Made by a program: the position numbers and the translations under genes
Shown here: positions 1 to 7,098 of the stretch, one piece after another
Layout: each line of letters opens with the position of its first letter
Numbering within the stretch: position 1 is the stretch's first letter
Source: Chloroflexota bacterium
GTDB lineage: Bacteria; Chloroflexota; Chloroflexia; JAMDCE01
Length of the DNA stretch: 15,702 nt
Reading direction: 5' to 3'
Assembly (NCBI GenBank): GCA_023489135.1
Contig: JAMDCE010000012.1
Coordinates: 1 to 15,702, forward strand
The notes under the pieces: model-generated
Database searches by the model: none
What the model saw: only the letters and a program-made list of their open reading frames with translations
Told to the model about the DNA's origin: nothing

Positions 1-46
1 CCGGTCGTGGTCAGAACTTATTGAAAGCGTTGTCCTAAACAAATGA
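1..46 (+). CDS. 3' end of an unidentified upstream gene (partial)
   Basis: In the second forward frame the window opens with a short tail reading RSWSELIESVVLNK and a TGA at 44-46. This stop overlaps the ATG of the porphyrinogen oxidase gene as ATGA (43-46), an arrangement typical of translationally coupled genes. The tail is too short to identify. A ferrochelatase or another haem-pathway protein would fit the neighbour, but that is only a guess from context. A rival reading in the third frame ends at TAA 36-38 and gives no overlap. Confidence 0.35.
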   Translation, partial: RSWSELIESVVLNK

Positions 47-1530
47 AAACCAACCAGGTAGATGCTAACACCAAACGAATAGTAATCATAGGCGGGGGCG
101 CGGCCGGCCTGGCCGGGGCGCTGGCCGTGAAGCGAGCGGCCGAAGAAGGCCACCCCGTGGATTGGATCCTGCTGGAGAAAGACAGCCGTCTGGGCGGCAA
201 GATACTGACCGAGAAGATCGACGACTTCATCGTCGACGGGGGTCCGGACTGCTTCCTCTCCGAGAAACCCTGGATGGCCCAGATGGCCGCTCGCGTGGGC
301 ATTACCGACCGGCTTCTGGGCAGCAACGAGCCGATGAAGCGGACCTTCATCTACGCGGGAGGCCGGTTCCACGACCTGCCCGATGGCGTGATGATGATGG
401 TACCCACCAAGTTCCTGCCCTTCGCTACCACCTCGCTGTTCTCCTGGCCGGGTAAGATCCGCATGGGCCTGGACCTCTTCCTCCCGGTGAGGAAGGACGA
501 GGGGGATGAGACCCTGGCGAGCTTCGTCCGACGCAGGCTGGGACGGGAATGCCTCGACCGGCTGGCCGAGCCCATGGTTGCCGGCGTCCATGCCTCCGAT
601 CCGGAGCACATGAGCCTGCGGGCGACCTTCCCCCGTTTCCTTCAAATGGAGCGCAAATACCGCAGCTTGATTCTCGGTTTCCTGGCGGCACGCCGGAACT
701 TCCCCAAGCCTCCGCCACCCAAACCGGGCAGCCCGCAGCGAACCTACTTCATGACCTTCCGCGACGGGATGCAGGAGATAACCGATGCCGTGGCGGACGC
801 CGCCGGCCGGGATCGCATGCTCACCGGCAGGAAGGTAACAAAGATAGAGGAACGGGCCGAAGGCGCGCGCTACGCCGTTCACCTGGAAGGAGGCCGGATC
901 ATCCACGCGGACGCCGTGATCCTCTCCGCCGAGGCGTATATGGCCGCCACGATGCTAAACGGCCTGGACCGCCAGCTGGCCCAGTTGCTGGAAACTATCC
1001 CCTACGTATCCGCCGGGACGGTGTCGCTGGCCTACCGCCGAGATAGACTGGGCCACGACTTGCACGGATTCGGATTCCTCGTCCCCTCCAACGAGAAGCG
1101 AAAGATAATGGCCTCCACCTGGTCGTCGACCAAATGGATTGGCAGAGCGCCCGAGGGCCACGCCCTGATTCGCGTGTTCGTGGGCGGGGCTCACAATCAA
1201 GCGCTCGTCGAGCTTGATGACGAGGAGATCATCCGAATTTCCCGCGACGAGCTGAGAACGATAATGGGCATCTCTGCCGAGCCCGAGTTCGCTCGAGTGT
1301 ACCGCTGGATAAGGGGAATGCCCCAGTACACGCTGGGACACCTTCAGCGCCTGGAAACTATGGAGGAGCGTCTGGCACAGCATCCGGGGCTCTACCTGTG
1401 CGGCGCCTCGTACCGCGGGGTAGGGACGGGAGACTGCATGAACTCGGCCGAGCAGGCCGTGGCCAAAGCCATCGAGTACCTGGGAGCCACCCCCGAAAGG
1501 ACCCTCAGCAGCGCCCGCGGAGGGGCGTAA
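43..1530 (+). CDS. hemY: HemY-type protoporphyrinogen/coproporphyrinogen oxidase
   Basis: FAD-dependent oxidase of late haem synthesis. HemY-family enzymes use O2 to aromatise protoporphyrinogen IX, or coproporphyrinogen III in the coproporphyrin-dependent branch. Seen in the sequence: an N-terminal Rossmann dinucleotide-binding motif, VIIGGGAAGL (residues 14-23), followed by the acidic ribose-binding residue E45 and the RLGGK turn characteristic of flavin amine oxidases. The C-terminal FAD motif CGASYRGVGTGDC lies at residues 453-465 and matches the GASYRGVG...DC signature of HemY. Length (495 aa) is slightly above the usual ~470. The start at 43 places the Rossmann strand about 12 residues in, as expected, and overlaps the upstream stop (ATGA), so it is probably coupled. 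No strong ribosome site is visible. Which porphyrinogen is used cannot be told from the sequence. Family assignment is secure. Confidence 0.93.
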   Translation: MKTNQVDANTKRIVIIGGGAAGLAGALAVKRAAEEGHPVDWILLEKDSRLGGKILTEKIDDFIVDGGPDCFLSEKPWMAQMAARVGITDRLLGSNEPMKRTFIYAGGRFHDLPDGVMMMVPTKFLPFATTSLFSWPGKIRMGLDLFLPVRKDEGDETLASFVRRRLGRECLDRLAEPMVAGVHASDPEHMSLRATFPRFLQMERKYRSLILGFLAARRNFPKPPPPKPGSPQRTYFMTFRDGMQEITDAVADAAGRDRMLTGRKVTKIEERAEGARYAVHLEGGRIIHADAVILSAEAYMAATMLNGLDRQLAQLLETIPYVSAGTVSLAYRRDRLGHDLHGFGFLVPSNEKRKIMASTWSSTKWIGRAPEGHALIRVFVGGAHNQALVELDDEEIIRISRDELRTIMGISAEPEFARVYRWIRGMPQYTLGHLQRLETMEERLAQHPGLYLCGASYRGVGTGDCMNSAEQAVAKAIEYLGATPERTLSSARGGA

Positions 1531-1666
1531 GCCCCCAGTCCTGCCGCATCCAGAACTAGCCCTTGCGCCGAACGGCCGCCTGTGATAAACTGCGCAAACA
1601 ACGTGGCTATCCGGCTCACGCCTGAGCCATTCGCGCGTGGGCCGAGTGGGGCATGGGAGGTTGGGT

Positions 1667-2776
1667 GTGTGGTCCTGGCTGCGTGCGGCGCTCCTCGTTC
1701 TTTCCAGTCTGACATTGGTTTCGCCCGCGGTTCTCGCCGAGGGGCCACCCGCTACGCCGGGGAACAATCCGCCTTCACCGGCGAAAAGTGGACCTCCAAC
1801 GGAAAAGCCTCCCCTCGACTGGGATATCCCTAACGGCCACTTCTACACCCAGGCCAACGGATTCCCTTTGGGAACGAGCCCGAGGGGCTTCGCCGTCGCC
1901 GACGAGGGCGGGGTAGGTTTCTGGAGCGAGTTCAAGAGACTCGGCGGGGTAGAAGGGGTAGGTTATCCGGTCTCCAACCGCCTTCAGCTGGCCGGATTCA
2001 CCTCACAGGCGGTGCAAAAGGGCATCCTCCAGTGGCGACCCGATATCAAGCGGGCGTGGTTTGTCAACGTCTTTGACTACCTCCACGATACCGGAAAGGA
2101 TTCGTGGCTGCTGAGCTTCCGTTCGGTCCCCGCTCCGCTGCACCCGGATTTCGACAAGGGCAAGAACTGGGACTCTATTTTGAAGGATCGCCGGGCTATC
2201 CTCGACGCCTTTCCCAAGCTCAAAGAACGCTACTCGTCGGCCAAAGATCCCTTGAACCTGTATGGCCTTCCATCTTCCAAGGTGGAAGATATGGGTAATT
2301 CCTACGTGGTGCGGCTGCAGCGCGCGGTGTTGCAGCAGTGGAAATCGGATGTCCCCTGGGCCAGGGCCGGCGACGTCACGGTCGCCAACGGGGGCGATTT
2401 GGCCAAAGAGGCGGGGATGCTGGACGCCAAACTGATCAGGCCCTCCTTCGCCCCCACCGGCACGTGGAAGATGTCGACAGCCTACCGCATCGACGGCAGA
2501 GCCACCTGGTACGGCGGCAAATTCAACGGCAGAAAGATGGCCAACGGCCAGACTTACGATATGAACGATCCGACCACCACCGCCAGCAATATGTATCCCT
2601 TCGGCACCAAGCTCAAGGTGACCCGAACCAAGACCGGCAAGAGCCTGGAGGTGGTGGTGAGGGATACCGGGGATTTCCGCCATCCAATTGTGGTCGATCT
2701 CAGCCACGCGGCCTTCGGCAAGATCGCCAACCCGGCGGAGGGTGTTATGGACGTGACCGTCGAGGTAATGCCGTAG
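1667..2776 (+). CDS. Exported RlpA-like double-psi beta-barrel protein, catalytic residues altered
   Basis: Predicted secreted cell-envelope protein of 369 aa. The GTG start at 1667 is chosen because GGGAGG (1655-1660) lies 6 nt upstream and the protein then opens with a clean signal peptide: MWSWLR, a hydrophobic stretch, and an A-x-A-type site near VLA-EG around residue 25. A Pro-rich linker follows. Residues about 50-150 carry a repeat-like region (GFAV, FWSEFKRLGGV, GYPVS, Q-x-x-x-x-GILQW) like those in Chloroflexota exported proteins. The C-terminal ~95 residues form an RlpA-type domain: GRATWYGGKFNGRKMANGQ, PFGTKLKV, VVRDTGDF, VVDLSHAAF. Aligned by eye to the RlpA lytic transglycosylase, the conserved Glu is Q295 and the His is S307; only the Asp (D333) is kept. 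It may therefore bind glycan without cleaving it. There is no lipobox Cys. The stop codon TAG lies inside a following hairpin. A weak promoter (TTGCGC, 17 bp, TAAACT near 1562-1590) is possible. Confidence 0.85.
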   Translation: MWSWLRAALLVLSSLTLVSPAVLAEGPPATPGNNPPSPAKSGPPTEKPPLDWDIPNGHFYTQANGFPLGTSPRGFAVADEGGVGFWSEFKRLGGVEGVGYPVSNRLQLAGFTSQAVQKGILQWRPDIKRAWFVNVFDYLHDTGKDSWLLSFRSVPAPLHPDFDKGKNWDSILKDRRAILDAFPKLKERYSSAKDPLNLYGLPSSKVEDMGNSYVVRLQRAVLQQWKSDVPWARAGDVTVANGGDLAKEAGMLDAKLIRPSFAPTGTWKMSTAYRIDGRATWYGGKFNGRKMANGQTYDMNDPTTTASNMYPFGTKLKVTRTKTGKSLEVVVRDTGDFRHPIVVDLSHAAFGKIANPAEGVMDVTVEVMP

Positions 2777-2799
2777 GGGCGTTCAGTTGAACGCCCCTA
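2774..2799. terminator. 12-bp stem hairpin at the end of the RlpA-like gene
   Basis: TAGGGGCGTTCA (2774-2785) is followed by a GT loop and its exact complement TGAACGCCCCTA (2788-2799). The TAG stop codon of the upstream gene is the first three bases of the stem. No T-tract follows, so intrinsic termination is uncertain. It lies between convergent genes and belongs to a TAGGGGC...GCCCCTA hairpin family seen elsewhere in the window. Confidence 0.6.
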
Positions 2800-2849
2800 T
2801 CCAGCGTGAGGTGAAACCCGGGCGGCTCTGCCCTCGTGCGGCTTTGCTC

Positions 2850-3533
2850 CTAGGCGCTCGCTGCCACGACAACCCCTTCCCTGGAGTCGAGGATATCCAA
2901 GAACAGGTCAACTATCTCCGGGTCAAACTGCGAGCCCGCCTCTCTTATCAATTCGGCCACCGCCGCTCTGTGACCCAGGGCCTTTCTATAGGGCCGATCC
3001 GTAGTCATGGCAGAATAGGCATCCGCCACGGCCACGATCCTGGACACCAGGGGAATCTCGGATTGCTTCAGTCCATCGGGGTAACCAAGGCCGTCAAACC
3101 GTTCGTGATGGTGCTTGATCGCGATCAGAACCGGCATGAGGTGAGGCAATTCCTGGATCATCCTGGCCCCCAGGCTGGGATGTTCCATCATTATCTGGTG
3201 CTCCGATTCGGTTAGAGGCGCTCGCTTGCGCAATATGCCGATGGGGATGCCGATCTTTCCCACGTCGTGAAGCAGGCCCGCCACATGGGCGGTGTGTCGC
3301 ACCTCGTGTGATAAGCGGAGCCGATCGGCGGCGGCCAGGCTCAGCGTGGCCACCATCTCGGAGTGCCGCTTGGTATAGTGGTCCTTGCCATCGACCGCTT
3401 CGACCAATCCCTCCAACACATTTACGCAGGTGTTCAGCTCGCTCCGGTTTACTCGGATATCCGGCTGCGGACAGCGGTAAGAATTCCTCCCTATGGGAGG
3501 GTCCTTCAACTTGGCTAAGCGTCGATTAAGCAC
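2850..3533 (-). CDS. Stand-alone HD-GYP domain phosphohydrolase
   Basis: Probable cyclic di-GMP phosphodiesterase of 227 aa, cytoplasmic. Seen: the HD pair in LLHDVGKIGIP (H89, D90), an upstream conserved KDHYTKRHS (residues 50-58), HP (118-119), and the signature HHERFDGLGYPDGL (142-155), followed by IVAVADAYSAMTTDRPYR. These are the core metal- and substrate-binding elements of HD-GYP enzymes. Family members usually carry an N-terminal receiver, PAS, GAF or membrane sensor; here only about 35 non-conserved residues precede the domain. The protein is therefore either an unadorned enzyme or one that lost its sensor. The GTG at 3533 has AAGGA about 7 nt upstream; a TTG at 3539 is the alternative. 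It converges on the RlpA-like gene and diverges from the NIL gene. No diguanylate cyclase is present in the window. Confidence 0.88.
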   Translation of the reverse strand: MLNRRLAKLKDPPIGRNSYRCPQPDIRVNRSELNTCVNVLEGLVEAVDGKDHYTKRHSEMVATLSLAAADRLRLSHEVRHTAHVAGLLHDVGKIGIPIGILRKRAPLTESEHQIMMEHPSLGARMIQELPHLMPVLIAIKHHHERFDGLGYPDGLKQSEIPLVSRIVAVADAYSAMTTDRPYRKALGHRAAVAELIREAGSQFDPEIVDLFLDILDSREGVVVAASA

Positions 3534-3670
3534 TGCCAATTCCTTACCGAAGCTATCTTACATAAGCTCAGCCAATAGTAGCGGTATTCCCGCGTTTCGT
3601 AAAGGGACTTAGGTCGCCACTTTGTTGGGACTGTCGGGGGCCAAGTTCACCCCTCGCGGTCACGGCGGAC

Positions 3671-3698
3671 TTGACTTATCATCACAATATGCTATTCT
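3671..3698 (+). promoter_or_regulatory. Sigma-70-like promoter for the NIL-domain gene
   Basis: TTGACT (3671-3676), a 16-bp spacer and TATTCT (3693-3698) preceded by TG (extended -10). The predicted transcript starts near 3705, 60 nt before the chosen ATG. This supports the downstream start over the longer open frame. It was read by eye and not tested. Confidence 0.55.
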
Positions 3699-3766
3699 GG
3701 CCGAGGTCGATGAGTCATGTAGTCAGACGGATTCCCTACAAGTGTACGGGAGAAGGAGTGAATGGT

Positions 3767-4009
3767 ATGGCGAAGCAGCGAGTGAAGTTCACGTTTCCTT
3801 CGAATCTGATCACCGAGCCGGTGATTTACGAGCTAGGGAGAAAATTCGACGTGATCACGAATATACGCCGGGCGAACGTTACCGCCCACGAGGGCTGGGT
3901 AATTCTGGAGATCGACGGAGAGCCGGAAGACATAGAGAAGGGAATACAGTACGTCATCTCCAAGGGCGTGCGGGTCGACCCCGTGGAAGGCGACGTGTTC
4001 GCGGGCTAA
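3767..4009 (+). CDS. Stand-alone NIL-domain protein
   Basis: Small cytoplasmic protein of 80 aa made of almost nothing but a NIL domain, the ferredoxin-like fold best known at the C-terminus of the methionine importer ATPase MetN, where it binds methionine. Seen: RVKFTFPSN-x-x-x-EPVIYELG, then NIRRANVTAHEGWVILEIDG, then a final helix-strand IEKGIQYVISKGVRVDPV. This order is the family pattern. Stand-alone NIL proteins occur in anaerobes and archaea; their ligand is often unknown. The ATG at 3767 is preceded by AAGGAG (3753-3758) with 8 nt spacing. The open frame extends back to 3671, but that region holds the promoter. No methionine-transport genes are nearby, so a link to methionine is not supported by context. 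The next gene, 95 nt downstream, may share the transcript. Confidence 0.82.
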   Translation: MAKQRVKFTFPSNLITEPVIYELGRKFDVITNIRRANVTAHEGWVILEIDGEPEDIEKGIQYVISKGVRVDPVEGDVFAG

Positions 4010-4041
4010 GGATGAGGAAAACGCACCACCGATTATCCGGA

Positions 4042-4068
4042 TGGTAGGGGCACGGCGCGCCGTGCCCT
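4042..4068. repeat. Perfect 20-bp palindrome (TGGTAGGGGCACGGC family)
   Basis: GGGCACGGCG (4048-4057) is followed directly by its complement CGCCGTGCCC (4058-4067), preceded by TGGTAG. The same TGGTAGGGGCACGGCG start and GCCGTGCCCT end recur at 11819-11847, and inverted at 11953-11981, so this is a copy of a dispersed element. It lies between the NIL and KGG genes and could also act as a partial terminator or transcript stabiliser. Confidence 0.7.
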
Positions 4069-4104
4069 CCACGCCTCAACCGTCGACGGTGGAGGTTTGC
4101 AGCA

Positions 4105-4437
4105 GTGGATGATGTCGAAGAGGGCATCACGGTGCGGGAGGCGGGGAAGAGGGGTGGTCAGAGCGTCAAGGCCAAGTACGGAGAGGAGTACTTCTCGGAC
4201 ATTGGCAAGAAGGGCGGGAAGGCCCTTCGCGACAAGAGCGATGATAGCTTCTATGTTGAAAACGGCAAGAAAGGCGGTACCGCCTGCCGGCAAAAACACG
4301 GCCGCCAGTTTTATGTCAAGATCGGCCGGAAGGGCGGCGAAGCCCTGAAAGAAAAGCGGGGCAAAGAGCACTACTCCGAGATCGGCAAGAAGAAATCCGA
4401 GAGCCGGCCGGAGACAATGACCGCAGAGCAAGCTTAA
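4105..4437 (+). CDS. KGG-repeat (stress-induced acidophilic repeat) protein
   Basis: Small, very hydrophilic, Lys/Gly-rich protein of 110 aa. It is composed of four consecutive 20-residue units at residues 14-33, 34-53, 54-73 and 74-93, plus a broken fifth start at 94. Each unit opens with GK/R-x-GG, continues with a basic stretch and ends in an aromatic-x-x-I/N pattern, for example GKKGGKALRDKSDDSFYVEN. This matches the KGG motif family, which includes B. subtilis GsiB and resembles plant LEA proteins; members are linked to desiccation and general stress. No catalytic role is expected and the partner is unknown. The GTG start at 4105 has GGTGGAGG (4089-4095) 9 nt upstream. There is a single Cys (unit 3). 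The exact 20-residue period with no insertions suggests tandem duplication. A long inverted repeat follows the gene. Confidence 0.85.
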   Translation: MDDVEEGITVREAGKRGGQSVKAKYGEEYFSDIGKKGGKALRDKSDDSFYVENGKKGGTACRQKHGRQFYVKIGRKGGEALKEKRGKEHYSEIGKKKSESRPETMTAEQA

Positions 4438-4473
4438 GCACAGGGAGCATCAGATCGATCCACCTCGGGAGGC

Positions 4474-4543
4474 TCACCGCGGAGACACAGAGGACGCGGA
4501 GATAGCAAAGTAAAACTCTGCGTTCTCTGCGTCTCCGCGGTGA
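4474..4543. repeat. 28-bp imperfect inverted repeat, CCGCGGAGAC type
   Basis: The left arm 4474-4501 begins TCACCGCGGAGACACAGAGG. The right arm 4516-4543 is its reverse complement with 3 mismatches in 28, and the loop is 14 nt, A-rich. It sits between the ends of the convergent KGG and cinA genes and could terminate both. I recognise the CCGCGGAGACGCAGAG theme as a common intergenic repeat in environmental bacterial genomes; that is from memory. Confidence 0.75.
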
Positions 4544-4606
4544 AACGGACCTGTGCGGCGATTCCGGGGAAGCGGTTTACAAGCCTCTCGTCCAAGAATC
4601 CCAGGT

Positions 4607-5839
4607 CTACTTCGAGGCGAGGAGTTCCCTTCTAACGATGTTGAGCGCCCTGGTGACCGCGATGCGCTTCAGCTCTGCCCGGCCGGCCTGGTGTCTTCCA
4701 CCCGACACCTTGACGGCGCCTCTGTTGTCGACGCCGATGTGCATCGTCCCCACCGGCTTTCCTTCCAGCTCGTCCGGCCCGAAGACACCGGTTATGCTCA
4801 CCCCTATGTCGGTTCCCAGGCTCTCTCGCACCGCCGTGGCCATGGCCTCGGCCGTCTCCGGACTGACCGTCCCGTGCCTGTCCAGGATGTCGCCTCTCAC
4901 CCCGCAGGCTCGCTTCGACTCGGCCGAGTAGGTCACCAGCCCCCCCTTGAAGTAATCCGAGGCCCCCGGAGTATCGGTCAGCGTGCTGGACAACAATCCG
5001 CCGGTGCTGGATTCCATCGTGGAAATGGTAAGGCCCTGCGCTCGCAGCAGATCGCCCACCACCTTTTCCAGGGTGTCGTCATCTGTTCCGTAGATGAAAG
5101 TCCCGAAGATCTTGCGCAGCTCCGATTCAAGCCCGGCCATCATCCTCTCGGCATCCGATTTGGTCGCGGCCTTGGCCGTCATACGCAGGTGAACCCCATC
5201 TTGCTTGGCATAGGTGGCCAAGGTAGGGTTGGTGGACGACACGAGGTGCCTCACCATCTCCTCGGCCCACGATTCGCCCTTCCCGATTACCTTCAGGGTG
5301 CGGGAGACGATGGTGGCGCCGGAGCCCAGCGCCGCCAGCCGGGGCTGAACCTGATTGGCCCACATCCTTCGCATTTCCGCCGGGACCCCGGGCATCGCCG
5401 TGATCGCTCGCCCGTCCTTCTGCAGCCACCATCCGGGTGCGGTGCCCACGGGATTGGGCAGCGCCTGCGCCGAAGGTATGAGCGCAGCCTGTTTGACGTT
5501 GGTTGCCGGCATATCGGATCTCAGCATAGCGAACCGCTCGCGCAGCTCTTTCTCCAGACGTGGGTCCACGGTCATCGTCTCGCCCATCAGCTCGGCGATG
5601 GATTCCCGCGTGAGATCGTCTTCGGTGGGTCCGATTCCGCCCGTCACGATGGTGACGTCGGATCTCGACCAGGCGCGACGAAACACCTCGACGATACGGG
5701 ACTGATTGTCGCCGACCTGAGAGATCCAGTACACGTCGAACCCCAACGCCGACAACTGCTGCGCCAGGTAGGCGGCGTTGGTATCAACTATGTGCCCCAA
5801 GAGCAGTTCAGTGCCCACCGATACGATCTCAGCTTTCAT
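4607..5839 (-). CDS. cinA: CinA: nicotinamide-nucleotide amidohydrolase, two-domain
   Basis: CinA of 410 aa. The C-terminal half is the PncC-type NMN deamidase that salvages NMN to NaMN; the N-terminal half is a MoCF/COG1058 domain with reported ADP-ribose pyrophosphatase activity. Seen: the N-terminal signature MKAEIVSVGTELLLG-x-x-x-DTNA, then TGGIGPTEDDLTRE (the phosphate-binding loop of the domain), and APG with PGVPAEM further on. The C-terminal half shows MESSTGGLLSS, GGLVTYS, GTVSPETAEAMA, TGVFGPDE and KPVGTMHIGV. Position 2 of the STGG motif has Ser where Cys is common, and GVFGP replaces the usual GIAGP; both look tolerable. The start at 5839 is chosen for the conserved N-terminus and GGGGAGAG just upstream. 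It follows the DUF362 gene by 14 nt, so the two are almost certainly cotranscribed. Confidence 0.95.
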   Translation of the reverse strand: MKAEIVSVGTELLLGHIVDTNAAYLAQQLSALGFDVYWISQVGDNQSRIVEVFRRAWSRSDVTIVTGGIGPTEDDLTRESIAELMGETMTVDPRLEKELRERFAMLRSDMPATNVKQAALIPSAQALPNPVGTAPGWWLQKDGRAITAMPGVPAEMRRMWANQVQPRLAALGSGATIVSRTLKVIGKGESWAEEMVRHLVSSTNPTLATYAKQDGVHLRMTAKAATKSDAERMMAGLESELRKIFGTFIYGTDDDTLEKVVGDLLRAQGLTISTMESSTGGLLSSTLTDTPGASDYFKGGLVTYSAESKRACGVRGDILDRHGTVSPETAEAMATAVRESLGTDIGVSITGVFGPDELEGKPVGTMHIGVDNRGAVKVSGGRHQAGRAELKRIAVTRALNIVRRELLASK

Positions 5840-5853
5840 GTTTTCTCTCCCCT

Positions 5854-6942
5854 TTAGCCCGGCATTATCTGATCGAACAAAGACTGAGGCTTGCCCTCGG
5901 GAACCTCCACTGCGCCTTCCGGACACAGCTCAGTGCAGCAGTAACATGAGATGCACTTTTCGTTGTCGATGACCGGGTAGGGACTCATAGTGATCGCCTT
6001 GGGAGGGCAGTTTATCTCGCACCGGCGGCACCGGGTGCACTTCTCCACGAAGCACAGCGGCCGGATGGAACCGATGGTCTGAACGACGGCCGCCCTTTCC
6101 TCGGCCGCGGCGGTAAAAGTGGTGGGCAGCTTGAAATCGGGAATGGCTTCCAGCTTGCCGTCGATCTCGATCTCAGCGGCCTCGTAAGTACCTAAGCCCC
6201 GCTCCTGAGCTACCTGCAAGAAATACAGGCTCGACGGATCAACGCCGATCATGCGAGCCATGGTAGCATCGAGCGCGACGCCGTCATTGCTGGCCAGGAT
6301 CTTTCCCAGCGGTCGCACTTGCCCGTGGCTCGGCCCGTTTCCTTCCATGACGGTCAGAGCGTCCAGCAAATGCAAATCCGGGGGCCGCTTGGCGTAGATG
6401 TCGATGAGCATCCGGGGAAAGCGCCGGTGGCCCGGGGCCTTGAGATGTAGCTGGGCCTTGCACGAGCCGGCAATGTACCCGTAGCAGTTCTTGATGGCGC
6501 CGGTGATGGTGGTCAAGGTATGCGTCTTGAAGATGGGCAGGTTGATGATGTAATCGGCTTCGAGAATGGCCTTGGAGATCACCAAGGTCTCACTGTATTG
6601 GGAATCGGCCGGAATCTCTACCACTTCTTGAGAGAGATTGACGAAGCATCCCTCGGACGCCTCGTATATGCCGCACTTCTTGGCCGTCCACAGGGAATTG
6701 CGATCCACGCCGCCGGGGTTGTCCCCCACCATCACCTGCGCCCCCCTCCTCAGCGCTGCCCGCACGACGGCCCGCACCACCTCCGGGTGCGTCGTCACGC
6801 CCGCTTCCGGTGGCGTGGAGGTCATTATGTTAGGCTTGAGGAGAACCTTGCGCCCGGAAATTCCCGGCACCAGTTGCTCAAAGACGTACTCAACTCTGCT
6901 ATCGAGATCGCCGTTTACATCGGCGATGATCACTTTGGACAT
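5854..6942 (-). CDS. DUF362 protein with C-terminal 2[4Fe-4S] ferredoxin domain
   Basis: Cytoplasmic protein of 362 aa. Residues about 1-290 form a DUF362 domain, with LLKPNIMTSTPPEAGVTTHP near the N-terminus, a glycine-rich GDNPGG, INLPIFKTH in the middle, and DALTVMEGNGPSHG. The last ~60 residues are a bacterial-type ferredoxin with two complete C-x2-C-x2-C-x3-CP motifs at residues 302-313 and 330-341, enough for two [4Fe-4S] clusters. DUF362 proteins are widespread in anaerobes and their reaction is not established; the ferredoxin tail implies electron transfer. The start at 6942 has GGGAGGAG a few bases upstream. The gene precedes cinA by 14 nt in the same direction. A possible 43-codon frame ends inside its first codons. 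Function beyond the family name is unknown. Confidence 0.9.
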   Translation of the reverse strand: MSKVIIADVNGDLDSRVEYVFEQLVPGISGRKVLLKPNIMTSTPPEAGVTTHPEVVRAVVRAALRRGAQVMVGDNPGGVDRNSLWTAKKCGIYEASEGCFVNLSQEVVEIPADSQYSETLVISKAILEADYIINLPIFKTHTLTTITGAIKNCYGYIAGSCKAQLHLKAPGHRRFPRMLIDIYAKRPPDLHLLDALTVMEGNGPSHGQVRPLGKILASNDGVALDATMARMIGVDPSSLYFLQVAQERGLGTYEAAEIEIDGKLEAIPDFKLPTTFTAAAEERAAVVQTIGSIRPLCFVEKCTRCRRCEINCPPKAITMSPYPVIDNEKCISCYCCTELCPEGAVEVPEGKPQSLFDQIMPG

Positions 6943-7061
6943 AGCTCCTCCCGCGTGCTTTTCCCGGCCGTCGTTTGGTCGACCATCACCTCCACCTCTC
7001 GCACCAAGGCACCTATCCCGGTGGCCGAAGCGCCATCCGGACCCGAGATGTCGCCACGCAT
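6930..7061 (-). CDS. Possible small ORF, 43 codons, overlapping the DUF362 start
   Basis: An open frame on the minus strand from ATG at 7061 to TGA at 6930 fills most of the 156-nt gap between the response regulator and DUF362 genes, and overlaps the DUF362 start by 13 nt. Its composition looks coding-like (mostly G/C in third positions, central ALVREVEVMVDQ). I see no ribosome site before the ATG and I do not recognise the peptide. It could be a coupled small protein, a remnant, or chance. Confidence 0.22.
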   Translation of the reverse strand: MRGDISGPDGASATGIGALVREVEVMVDQTTAGKSTREELCPK

Positions 7062-7098
7062 CCTGGACAGATGGACGTTGTGGTCGTCTTACCCGTAT

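Noticed and set aside
2003..2707. 234-codon minus-strand frame opposite the RlpA-like gene
   Set aside because: It is a GC-driven shadow; the opposite strand has a signal peptide, a known domain and proper ribosome site, and this frame shows no motif.
4553..5857. 434-codon plus-strand frame opposite cinA
   Set aside because: It is a long shadow frame, rich in Arg, His, Gly and Pro, with no domain; cinA on the other strand is unmistakable.
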